From Gammaproteobacteria bacterium (lineage in GTDB: Bacteria > Pseudomonadota > Gammaproteobacteria > SZUA-229), in assembly GCA_029881795.1 (NCBI GenBank), contig JAOULX010000004.1:1-64000 (forward strand): DNA of 64,000 nt. Reading direction: 5' to 3'. The position numbers and the translations under genes were made by a program. The notes under the pieces were generated by a model. It searched no databases. It saw only the letters and a list, made by a program, of their open reading frames with translations, and was not told where the DNA came from. Positions 1-8,839 of this stretch are shown piece after piece (within the stretch, counting starts at the first letter, position 1; each line of letters begins with the position of its first letter).

Positions 1-3000
1 ACATTTCCGACATTGATTAAAAAGCTTTGATCAATATTAACCACGCCATCAGTGACCCGGAGTGTGACTAAATAAGTGCCGACATCTGCATTACTCGGGG
101 TACCCGTTAATTCACCGGTCGACACATTAAAACTCAGCCAGTCCGGCTTGGTCTGCACACTGTAGCTCAGTACATCACCAACATCTTCATCAGAGGCGGC
201 AAATGTATAACTGTAAGCAACCTCTTCGGTTGCAGAAGTTGGCGCCACACTGCTAATAACCGGGTCATCATTTGTATTGCTAACCGTAATTGTAAAGCTC
301 TGGTCAATATCGACGGATCCATCATTCACTCTGAGTGTTACCGCATGACTACCGACATCGGCATTAGCAGGTATGCCGCTGAGTTCACCCGTGGTGGCAT
401 CTATACTCAGCCATGTTGGTGATACCGGCGCACTGTAAGTCAGCACATCAGAAACATCTACATCAGTGGCACTGAAGAGATAGCTATAAGCCACTTCTTC
501 AGTGGCCGACAAAATCGCAGTGCTGGTAATAACAGGCAGATCATTACTATTGATAACAGTCACAATAAAACTTTGATCCACATTCACCGTGCCGTCAAAC
601 ACACGCAGTGTAATACTATGCTCTCCAACATGTGTATTGTCAGGTGTACCACTTAATATGCCAGTGCCCGAATCAAAAACTAACCAGCCTGGCAACAGAG
701 GCGCAGTGTAGATCAGCGTGTCACCCGCGTCGGCATCAGTGGCGGTAAAGGTGTAACTGTAAGCAGCATCTTCGGTGGCCGTCGTTATTGCTGTACTGCT
801 AATCACCGGTGCATCATTGGTGTTGTTAACTGTTATGCTAAAACCTTGATCCACATTAACCGAGCCATCTGATACTCGCAGTGTGACCGTATGATCGCCG
901 ACATCGTCATTCGAAGGCGTGCCACTTAATACGCCAGTGCTGGCATCAAAATTCAACCATGTCGGTAACACTGCCAGCGCGCTGTAAGTCAGCGTATCGG
1001 CAACATCGACATCGCTGGCAGAGAAAGTGTAACTGTAAGGCTGATCCTGGGTAGCACTGATGATAGCCACACTATCAATAAACGGCGCATCGTTGGTATT
1101 ACTAACCGTGATAGTAAAGCTTTGATCCACATTGACCGTGCCATCAGTCACGCGCAAAGTTACTGTATGATCGCCAACATCCGCATTTAACGGTGAGCCA
1201 CTTAAAACACCAGTGCCAGGATCAAAATCTAACCAACCCGGTAACAGTGGTGCACTGTAGGTCAGTGCATCAAGATCGGCATCGGTGGCGCTAAACGTGT
1301 AACTATAAGCCAAGTCTTCTGTTGCAACATTATTCGATGTACTGCTAATCACCGGTGCATCATTGGTGTTGTTGACGGTGATAGTAAAACTTTGATCCAC
1401 ATTAACCGTGCCATCTGATACACGCAGGGTGACCGCGTGATTACCGACGTCGGCATTTAACGGTGTGCCACTTAATACAGCCGTGCTGTCATCAAAACTC
1501 AGCCATGTCGGTAACACTGTCTGCACACTGTAAGTCAGTGTATCGGTAGCATCAACATCGCTGGCAGAAAAGCTATAACTGTAAGCCAGATCCTGAGTCG
1601 CCGCAGTGATCGCCACACTACTAATTACCGGCGCATCGTTGGTATTACTCACCGTGATGGTAAAACTTTGATCCACATTAACCGTACCATCAAACACCCG
1701 CAGGGTGACTGCATGCTCACCGACATTGGTATTTAACGGCGTGCCACTTAAAACACTCGTACCAGGATCAAAAGTTAACCAGTCTGGTAACAGTGGCGCA
1801 CTGTAAGTCAGCGTGTCACTTGTATCGGCATCAGTGGCAGTTAACGTGTAGCTATAAGCAGTATCTTCAGTTGCAGTGGTTATTTCGGTACTGCTAATCA
1901 CTGGCGCATCATTGGTGTTGCTGACCGTGATAGTAAAACTTTGATCAACGTTAACCGTGCCATCAGACACTCTCAGTGTGACCATATGATCGCCGACATC
2001 GGCATTCGAAGGCGTGCCACTTAATACACCCGTGCTGGCATCAAAATTCAACCATGCTGGTGTTGTGGGTGCACTGTAAATCAGTACATCACCTACATCC
2101 TCATCGCTGGCAATGACGCTATAACTATAAGCAGTGTCTTGCACCACACCTGTTAGTGCGACACTACTAATTACAGGAGCATCGTTTATATTACTGACAT
2201 TTAAATTGAAGGCAGGCAATGAGTCTGTCGCAGATGCCGCGTCAGTTACTGTAATCACTATATTATTAGTGATACCCACATCAGCATTTGTAGGTGTACC
2301 ACTTAATGTACCTGTCGTGGTACTAAAACTAGCCCAGCTAGGCTGGTTGTTAATACTAAAGGTTAAGACATCTCCCACATCCACATCACTGGCAACTGGT
2401 GTAAAACTGTATGCTAAATCTTCATCAATAAATGTAACGGATGAGCCACTGATAGTCGGTGCATCATTGGTATTTGAAACCGTAATAGTAAAGCTTTGAT
2501 CAACAGTCACTGCGCCATCAGACACGCTCAATGTCACGGCGTGAGCACCGACATCAGCATTCACTGGCGTGCCACTTAATACACCATTGACAGCATTAAA
2601 ACCCAACCACGCAGGTATTGAGGTAGCACTGTAAATCAGAGTATCGTCCTTATCGACATCTTCAGCAGCAAAGCTATAACTGTATCCTGAGTCTTCCGTT
2701 GCAAGCACAACAGCTGATGATGTAACCGTGGGCGCATCGTTGGTATTAACGACCTGTAAATTAAACAATGGCAAGGTAGCTGATGCTAATGATGCATCGG
2801 AAACAGTGATCAATATATTATTAGTTGTACCGACATTCGCATTGTTTGGTGTACCACTTAAAGTACCGGTAGCCGAATCGAAGTCAGCCCATATTGGCTT
2901 ATTTCCAATAGTAAAGATCAAGCCATCACTATCACCAACATCGACATCGCTACTGACAGGCGTGAAAGTATAAAAACTGTCTTCTTCAACCGTTATGGCG

Positions 3001-4680
3001 GGAGCACCACTAATCACCGGCGCATCATTGGTATTGCTAACCGTAATGGTAAAACTTTGTTCTACGTTAACCGTGCCATCAAACACACGTAAGGTAACTG
3101 GATGATCACCGACATGCTCATTTAACGGCGTCCCCGTTAACTCGCCGGTACTAGGATTAATGACCAACCACACTGGTGAAACAGGTGCGCTATAAGTCAG
3201 TGCATCAAGATCAGCATCGATGGCGCTAAAGGTATAACTATAGGCTATATCTTCGGTAGCTGTCGTTATTGCCGTACTGCTAATCACCGGTGCATCATTG
3301 GTGTTGCTGACGCTGATGGTAAAACTTTGTTCTACGATAACTGCGCCATCCGACACGCGCAAAGTGACCGCATGATTGCCGACATCAGCATTCACTGGCG
3401 TGCCACTCAACACACCTGTGCTGTCATCAAAACTCAGCCATGTGGGTATTTCAAATGCACTGTAAATTAATGTATCGAGAGCATCGACATCACTGGCACT
3501 AAAAGTATAACTGTAAGCCAGATCTTGAATCGCTGTAGCGATAAACACACTATCAATAACAGGCACATCATTGGTATTACTAACCGTGATGATGAAACTT
3601 TGTTCTACGTTAACCGTGCCATCATACACACGTAAGGTAACCGCATGATCACCAACATGCTCATTTAACGGCGTACCACTTAAATCACCCGTATCAGGCT
3701 CAAAAGTTAACCAGCCCGGTAACAGTGGCGCACTGTAAGTCAACGTGTCACTTGTATCGGCATCGGTGGCAGTTAACGTGTAGCTATAAGCCAGGTCTTC
3801 TGTTGCAACGGTGTTTGATGCACTGCTAATCACCGGTGCATCATTGATGTTACTGACGCTGATAGTAAAACTTTGATCCACATTGACCGTGCCATCAGAC
3901 ACACGAAGATTGACTGCATGATCGCCGACGTCAGCATTTAGAGGTGTGCCACTTAATACTCCCGTGCTGTCATCAAAACCCAGCCATGCAGGCAACACCG
4001 TTGCACTGTATGTCAGGCTGTCACCAAGATCAGCATCAGTGGCGCTAAAAGTATAACTATAGGCTGTATCTTCGGTCGCAGCAGTAATGGCCACACTATT
4101 GATCAGCGGTGCATCGTTGATGTTGCTGACGCTGATGGTAAAACTTTGATCCACATTGACCGTGCCATCAGACACACGAAGAGTGACTGCATGATCGCCG
4201 ACATCAGCATTCGATGGTGTACCACTCAACACACCCGTGCTGTCATCGAAATTCAGCCATGTCGGCAACACTGTCTGCGTGCTGTAAGTCAGGGTATCAG
4301 CAACATCAACATCGCTGGCAAAGAAACTGTAACTGTAGGCAAGATCCTGGCTAGCGGCGGTAATTGCAACGCTATTAATAACCGGAGCATCGTTAATATT
4401 AATAACTTCCAAATCAAAACTGGCTAATGAATCGCTTGCCAGCTCTACGTCGGTGCTGGTAATTATGATGCCGGAGGTAGTACCGACATCTGCGTTTGTC
4501 GGGCTACCACTAAGAGTTCCGGTTGCAGTATCAAAGTCTGCCCAGGCCGGTTGATTAACAATACTGAAGCTTTGTGTATCACCATCAAGATCGCTGACGA
4601 CTGGTGTAAAACTGTAACTACTGTCCTGATCAACGGTAAGTAGAGGTATTCCGCTGATAACCGGTGGACTATTAGCCACC
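1..4680 (-). repeat. About 17 tandem ~275-bp coding repeats of two subtypes
   Basis: The segment encoding NDAP recurs on the plus-strand coordinates near 265, 541, 808, 1084, 1357, 1639, 1909, 2180, 2460, 2731, 3023, 3289, 3565, 3835, 4105, 4384 and 4666, a spacing of 266-292 bp. Most units are subtype A (RVxDGTVNVDQSF near the end). The units at about 4384-4666, 2731-3023 and 2180-2460 are subtype B (xQPxWAxF and VGTTxxI). Many A units are nearly identical in DNA, so the array is prone to recombination and to assembly collapse. Confidence 0.85.
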
Positions 4681-5033
4681 AGCACATTGGCTGTTGTTAT
4701 GGCCACTGAACCATCGTTATTATCATTGGCTGTAACCTGAGCACTTATCGAGGCATGAGCTTCCAGCGTGGTGAGTGTGTAGTCAATGTTAACTGCGCCA
4801 ATAATCGGGACTTCATCGGCAAACCACTGGTAACTGACAGTGACTATGTCACCAACATCTGCGTCTGTTGCTTCGGTATCGATAATAGAAAGCGTATTAC
4901 CCACCACCGCTGTGCCACTGATAGACGGGGTGCCAGTGAACGCAGGCAAAACTAAAGCACTGGCACTTATGACTCCTCCGAGTATAAATGCCAGACTTAT
5001 CCTGAATGTCCATTTGTGCAACCTTATTACCAT
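1..5033 (-). CDS. Giant secreted cadherin-like/Ig-like repeat protein (adhesin-like), C-terminus outside the window
   Basis: The minus strand is open without a stop from an ATG at 5033 to the window edge, giving at least 1677 codons. The start has a GGGGAG ribosome site (plus-strand CTCCCC, 5045-5050) and begins MVIRLHKWTFRISLAFILGG, a signal peptide. After one Ig-like segment (residues about 35-120) come about 17 repeats of roughly 90 residues, each with a core like LSGTPxNADVGDHAVTLRV and ending in NxNDAPVI. These match dystroglycan-type cadherin-like (CADG/He_PIG) domains, and DxDxxD acidic motifs suggest calcium binding. Role inferred: extracellular adhesin or matrix protein. No C-terminal anchor or secretion domain can be seen here, so the export route is unknown. 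The gene stands alone; the next gene upstream is phoU. Confidence 0.85.
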   Translation of the reverse strand, partial: MVIRLHKWTFRISLAFILGGVISASALVLPAFTGTPSISGTAVVGNTLSIIDTEATDADVGDIVTVSYQWFADEVPIIGAVNIDYTLTTLEAHASISAQVTANDNNDGSVAITTANVLVANSPPVISGIPLLTVDQDSSYSFTPVVSDLDGDTQSFSIVNQPAWADFDTATGTLSGSPTNADVGTTSGIIITSTDVELASDSLASFDLEVININDAPVINSVAITAASQDLAYSYSFFASDVDVADTLTYSTQTVLPTWLNFDDSTGVLSGTPSNADVGDHAVTLRVSDGTVNVDQSFTISVSNINDAPLINSVAITAATEDTAYSYTFSATDADLGDSLTYSATVLPAWLGFDDSTGVLSGTPLNADVGDHAVNLRVSDGTVNVDQSFTISVSNINDAPVISSASNTVATEDLAYSYTLTATDADTSDTLTYSAPLLPGWLTFEPDTGDLSGTPLNEHVGDHAVTLRVYDGTVNVEQSFIITVSNTNDVPVIDSVFIATAIQDLAYSYTFSASDVDALDTLIYSAFEIPTWLSFDDSTGVLSGTPVNADVGNHAVTLRVSDGAVIVEQSFTISVSNTNDAPVISSTAITTATEDIAYSYTFSAIDADLDALTYSAPVSPVWLVINPSTGELTGTPLNEHVGDHPVTLRVFDGTVNVEQSFTITVSNTNDAPVISGAPAITVEEDSFYTFTPVSSDVDVGDSDGLIFTIGNKPIWADFDSATGTLSGTPNNANVGTTNNILITVSDASLASATLPLFNLQVVNTNDAPTVTSSAVVLATEDSGYSYSFAAEDVDKDDTLIYSATSIPAWLGFNAVNGVLSGTPVNADVGAHAVTLSVSDGAVTVDQSFTITVSNTNDAPTISGSSVTFIDEDLAYSFTPVASDVDVGDVLTFSINNQPSWASFSTTTGTLSGTPTNADVGITNNIVITVTDAASATDSLPAFNLNVSNINDAPVISSVALTGVVQDTAYSYSVIASDEDVGDVLIYSAPTTPAWLNFDASTGVLSGTPSNADVGDHMVTLRVSDGTVNVDQSFTITVSNTNDAPVISSTEITTATEDTAYSYTLTATDADTSDTLTYSAPLLPDWLTFDPGTSVLSGTPLNTNVGEHAVTLRVFDGTVNVDQSFTITVSNTNDAPVISSVAITAATQDLAYSYSFSASDVDATDTLTYSVQTVLPTWLSFDDSTAVLSGTPLNADVGNHAVTLRVSDGTVNVDQSFTITVNNTNDAPVISSTSNNVATEDLAYSYTFSATDADLDALTYSAPLLPGWLDFDPGTGVLSGSPLNADVGDHTVTLRVTDGTVNVDQSFTITVSNTNDAPFIDSVAIISATQDQPYSYTFSASDVDVADTLTYSALAVLPTWLNFDASTGVLSGTPSNDDVGDHTVTLRVSDGSVNVDQGFSITVNNTNDAPVISSTAITTATEDAAYSYTFTATDADAGDTLIYTAPLLPGWLVFDSGTGILSGTPDNTHVGEHSITLRVFDGTVNVDQSFIVTVINSNDLPVITSTAILSATEEVAYSYLFSATDVDVSDVLTYSAPVSPTWLSIDATTGELSGIPANADVGSHAVTLRVNDGSVDIDQSFTITVSNTNDDPVISSVAPTSATEEVAYSYTFAASDEDVGDVLSYSVQTKPDWLSFNVSTGELTGTPSNADVGTYLVTLRVTDGVVNIDQSFLINVGN

Positions 5034-5545
5034 CCCGGTAACAACTCCCCATTTATTGCATTACGTATTTTGCAGCATGATCGCGTCAGCTTTTTTTACT
5101 AATTGATGCTATTAACAACACGATTGATCGTTATAAAACACTATAAAACGTATTCGAAGCAATGAGAAGTAAAGATATTTTAATTAACAATTATTAAAAA
5201 AAATAATGCAAGGAAAAGCAGTTGTTTCAGCGCTATCTTTTTAGTAAAAAAATAGCACCCAGACCATTCATAAAGCAGAAAAAAACCATGTGGAAAAATC
5301 CAAATATTAATAAAATCAGTGACATCAACACAGTTCTTGATTGTTTACTCAAAAACTTACAATGTGAGAGCACTAACTGAACGATGAGCTTTATTTATTT
5401 GTATTGGCTAGCAACATGAATGGATGCAGCGCTGAATATTTTTTTGTAAAAATTATCAACGCTCACAAAGACAGTCAAATCCATAACGAGGTGCGTCAGG
5501 TTTTTTAACACACAAGTTTTACCTTCAGCGGCTAGCAACTAAAGA
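5034..5545. other. AT-rich intergenic region between phoU and the giant repeat gene
   Basis: This stretch of about 510 bases has no credible gene. It holds the ribosome site of the repeat protein (5045-5050) and must carry its promoter, but no convincing -35/-10 pair or sigma-54 site (GG-N10-GC on the minus strand) was found. No clear terminator hairpin follows phoU. Confidence 0.5.
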
Positions 5546-6250
5546 CTATTTACCGAGTGCTTCCTGCTGCATCTGCTCCAGTGTTGTATGCCTTACATCC
5601 CTGCCCTTAACCATATAAATAACGTATTCACAGATATTTTTTGAGTGATCACCAATTCGTTCCAGTGCACGAGCTGACCAGAGTGTATTAAGTACACGTC
5701 TTACATTACGCGTATCTTCCATCATCAGTGTAATCATCTGCCGTACAGCGGCTTCATATTCTGCATCAATTTTTTCATCTTCTGCTGCACAATCTAGCGC
5801 AGCTTCAATATCGGTTCTGGCAAATGCATCGAGTGAATCGTGCAACATTTTACGAACGTGATCACCTAAATGCTTTATTTCGCGGTACTGATCTTTTGGC
5901 CGTTCCATGTCAGCCAATTCAATCGCCATACGCGCAATTTTTTCTGCTTCATCGCCAATCCGTTCAATATCAGTAATGGTTTTTACGATCATCATTACCA
6001 GCCGCAAATCACTGGCAGTGGGCTGACGTCGCGCGATAATCTGCATACACTGCTCATCAATCGAGACTTCTAGAGCATTCACTTTAAAATCTTCATTCAC
6101 AACGCGCTCGCCCAGCTCTACATTTCCGTCAACCAGTGCGGTTATGGCATTTTTGACATTCGTTTCAACCAGACCACCCATGGTCATGACTTTGTTTTTT
6201 ACATCCTCCAGTTCTACGTTAAACTGTTGTGATATATGTTTGTTATCCAT
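5546..6250 (-). CDS. phoU: Phosphate-specific transport system accessory protein PhoU
   Basis: The 234-residue protein has the PhoU length and two repeated three-helix halves with the family's E/DxxxD metal-binding motifs, for example residues near ERIGDEAEKIAR and ERIGDHSKNICEY. PhoU links the PstSCAB transporter to PhoR and turns the Pho response off when phosphate is plentiful; it acts at the cytoplasmic face of the membrane. It is the last gene of phoB-phoR-pstSCAB-phoU, 35 bp after pstB, the usual order. Control is probably by read-through from the Pho-box promoters upstream. Confidence 0.96.
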   Translation of the reverse strand: MDNKHISQQFNVELEDVKNKVMTMGGLVETNVKNAITALVDGNVELGERVVNEDFKVNALEVSIDEQCMQIIARRQPTASDLRLVMMIVKTITDIERIGDEAEKIARMAIELADMERPKDQYREIKHLGDHVRKMLHDSLDAFARTDIEAALDCAAEDEKIDAEYEAAVRQMITLMMEDTRNVRRVLNTLWSARALERIGDHSKNICEYVIYMVKGRDVRHTTLEQMQQEALGK

Positions 6251-6285
6251 GCTCTTACCTTTTTAATGTAACTGTGAACGCGAAC

Positions 6286-7119
6286 TTAACCGTAGCGACC
6301 CGTAATGTAATCTTCGGTCTGTTTTTCTTTTGGGTTTGTAAACAGATTATCCGTGGCACCAAATTCAATGAGGTCGCCCATATACATAAACGCAGTATAA
6401 TCCGATACCCGCGCTGCCTGTTGCATATTATGCGTAACAATCACGATAGTGTATTCAGATTTTAATTCATAAATTAATTCTTCTATTTTTAAAGTCGAGA
6501 TCGGATCAAGCGCAGATGCGGGCTCATCCAGCAGCAAAACATCCGGTTTAATCGCAATAGCACGGGCAATAACCAGACGCTGTTGTTGTCCGCCAGACAA
6601 GCCCAACGCACTTTCATGCAGACGATCTTTTACCTCATTCCACAAGGCCGCGCCTTTTAACGACTTTTCAACGGCCTCATCGAGAATGTGCCGCTGTTTT
6701 ATGCCTTGCAGACGCAGGCCATAGGCCACGTTTTCATAAATTGATTTTGGGAACGGGTTTGGACGCTGAAACACCATACCAACACGACGGCGCAAAGCCG
6801 ACACATCAATATCAGGCTGATAGATGTTTTCACCATCAATCTGAATTTCACCTTCAATCTTTACATTATCAACCAGATCGTTCATCCGATTAAAACAGCG
6901 TAACAAGGTGGACTTACCACAACCACTGGGGCCGATAAAAGCAGTCACCCGCTTGCGTGGAATCGGCAGATTAATACCATGCAGCGCTTCTTTTTCACCG
7001 TATGATAATTTCAGGTCATTTACATTGATACAGATATCTTCATTTTCCAGTGCCATAGGCTGACCACTGGCTGAGAGAATACTTGTATCTATACCGTGTG
7101 TTAAAACTTCATTACTCAT
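6286..7119 (-). CDS. pstB: Phosphate ABC transporter ATP-binding protein PstB
   Basis: The 277-residue ATPase has Walker [10 protein letters not shown], the Q-loop region, signature LSGGQQQRL and Walker [14 protein letters not shown], then the H-loop in [14 protein letters not shown]. It hydrolyses ATP to drive phosphate import through PstC and PstA. The N-terminal extension of about 25 residues before the ABC core is common in long PstB forms. It lies 44 bp downstream of pstA and 35 bp upstream of phoU in one operon. Confidence 0.97.
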   Translation of the reverse strand: MSNEVLTHGIDTSILSASGQPMALENEDICINVNDLKLSYGEKEALHGINLPIPRKRVTAFIGPSGCGKSTLLRCFNRMNDLVDNVKIEGEIQIDGENIYQPDIDVSALRRRVGMVFQRPNPFPKSIYENVAYGLRLQGIKQRHILDEAVEKSLKGAALWNEVKDRLHESALGLSGGQQQRLVIARAIAIKPDVLLLDEPASALDPISTLKIEELIYELKSEYTIVIVTHNMQQAARVSDYTAFMYMGDLIEFGATDNLFTNPKEKQTEDYITGRYG

Positions 7120-7163
7120 TCGAGTCTGCTCCGGCCTTTAATTTCATAAACACAAAATATTTA

Positions 7164-8831
7164 TCAATCAAGGGCTTTGTATTTTTCGCGTAAGCGATTA
7201 CGTAACATAATCGCACTTAAATTCAGTAAGACAATAACCAGCACTAATAAAAACGCCGTGGCATAAACCAGTGGCCGGGCGGCTTCTACATTAGGGCTTT
7301 GAAAACCGACATCATAAATATGAAAACCCAGATGCATGAATTTACGTTCCATATGTAAAAATGGGAAGTTATCATCAAGTGGCAACTCAGGCGCCAGCTT
7401 AACCACTCCGACTAGCATCAACGGTGCCACCTCACCTGCTGCGCGCGCCACCGCCAGAATAAGACCGGTCATAATAGCCGGACTAGACATCGGTAAAATC
7501 ACACGCCACAGTGTTTCGGCCTTGGTTGCACCCAATGCCAGACTGCCTTCACGCAGATTTTTTGGAATCCGCGCCAGACCTTCTTCGGTAGAAACAATAA
7601 CCACCGGCACCGTTAATAAGGCCAGCGTTAAAGCCGCCCAGACCAGCCCCGGTGTGCCGTAAGTTGGTGCAGGTAGTGCCTCTGGATAAAACAGCTGATC
7701 AATATTTCCACCAAGAAAATACACAAAGAAACCCAGACCAAACACACCATATACAATAGATGGCACACCGGCGAGATTATTAACGGCAATACGAATCAGT
7801 CGAATTAACGGCCCCTGTCTGGCATATTCTCGTAAGTAAACAGCGGCTATCACACCAAAAGGCGTGACCAGTATGGACATTAAAATCACCATCATTACGG
7901 TGCCAAAGATAGCAGGAAATACACCGCCCTCAGTATTAGCCTCACGCGGATCTTCAAAAATGAAGTTATAAAAATTCAGTGCATAATGACCCAGCTTGCT
8001 AACAACACTCATCTGATTTGGTTTGAGTATTGATACCAGCATATGCAGCGAAACAACAACCTCTTTATTATCTGCCGTAATAAACGTAGCACTGTCGCGT
8101 TTAATCTCATCACGCAGTAAATTAAGTCGCTTTATAACGATCTGGTAATCCGCTTTAAAAGCATCCTCTTTTACTGCCAGCGCTGCCAGATTTTCCGCAC
8201 TGTTTTTATTCTCAAGTTCCAGTTTGCGTTTTTTCAGACGCAGTCTTTCCAGTCCATAATTAATTGAACTGATACTGTTTTTTTCCAGTTCTTCAAGCTC
8301 AGATCGCAAACCCAGCACACGCTGAAAGCGATGATTCAGTTCATCCCAGGCCTGCTTTTCACTGGCAACAACCCTGCCCTGCTCTTTAACATCTTTCAGA
8401 TAACCGTAAAAGTTACCCCACTCCAGACGTTCAAGTTTTATCAAATGCTCGGGCTTGGCTTGTTTTGTAATATAGTGTGCATAAATCCATTGGAAATCGG
8501 CAGAAGCCTGATCACGGTTACCGCTTTTAATTAAAACTCGCTGGATAACATCAACGCCGGCAGGTGCTTTTACTGACGCAACTTCTTCAAATAATTTGGA
8601 TGAAAATTCGGCGGTTTCAATACGCTCACCAATTATAGTGCGGGGTTGCGCTTTGCTATCATGGTAATCAAGCTGATAAATATCAGAAACCCAGAAATGT
8701 CCCATGCCTTTGACCATGATCATCGCAAGAATACCGATAACCAATAGCAGGCTGATACTTACCGCACCTGCATTGAGCCAGATCCACGGACTGCCACTGC
8801 CCCACCAGTTTTTTAATTTATCTATCATCAT
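7164..8831 (-). CDS. pstA: Phosphate ABC transporter permease PstA, long form
   Basis: At 555 residues this is nearly twice the length of Escherichia coli PstA. One membrane segment (about 18-40) is followed by some 250 residues predicted to be periplasmic, including a charged coiled-coil stretch (about 175-255). Residues about 300-545 hold the binding-protein-dependent permease domain with the EAA-type loop (EGSLALGATKAETLWRVILP). Long PstA proteins are known in Vibrio and Pseudomonas relatives. It pairs with the equally extended PstC, whose gene ends 8 bp upstream. Confidence 0.94.
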   Translation of the reverse strand: MMIDKLKNWWGSGSPWIWLNAGAVSISLLLVIGILAMIMVKGMGHFWVSDIYQLDYHDSKAQPRTIIGERIETAEFSSKLFEEVASVKAPAGVDVIQRVLIKSGNRDQASADFQWIYAHYITKQAKPEHLIKLERLEWGNFYGYLKDVKEQGRVVASEKQAWDELNHRFQRVLGLRSELEELEKNSISSINYGLERLRLKKRKLELENKNSAENLAALAVKEDAFKADYQIVIKRLNLLRDEIKRDSATFITADNKEVVVSLHMLVSILKPNQMSVVSKLGHYALNFYNFIFEDPREANTEGGVFPAIFGTVMMVILMSILVTPFGVIAAVYLREYARQGPLIRLIRIAVNNLAGVPSIVYGVFGLGFFVYFLGGNIDQLFYPEALPAPTYGTPGLVWAALTLALLTVPVVIVSTEEGLARIPKNLREGSLALGATKAETLWRVILPMSSPAIMTGLILAVARAAGEVAPLMLVGVVKLAPELPLDDNFPFLHMERKFMHLGFHIYDVGFQSPNVEAARPLVYATAFLLVLVIVLLNLSAIMLRNRLREKYKALD

Positions 8832-8839
8832 AAATTTTC

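Noticed and set aside
1-4680. Possible CRISPR or satellite array because of regular repeats
   Set aside because: The units are about 275 bp, lie in one open frame and encode cadherin-like domains; there are no short repeats with unique spacers.
2134-4955. Short open frames on both strands across the repeat array (for example 2134-2499, 2728-2973 and 4146-4427)
   Set aside because: They recur with the 275-bp repeat period as shadows of the long minus-strand frame and have no ribosome sites or family features.
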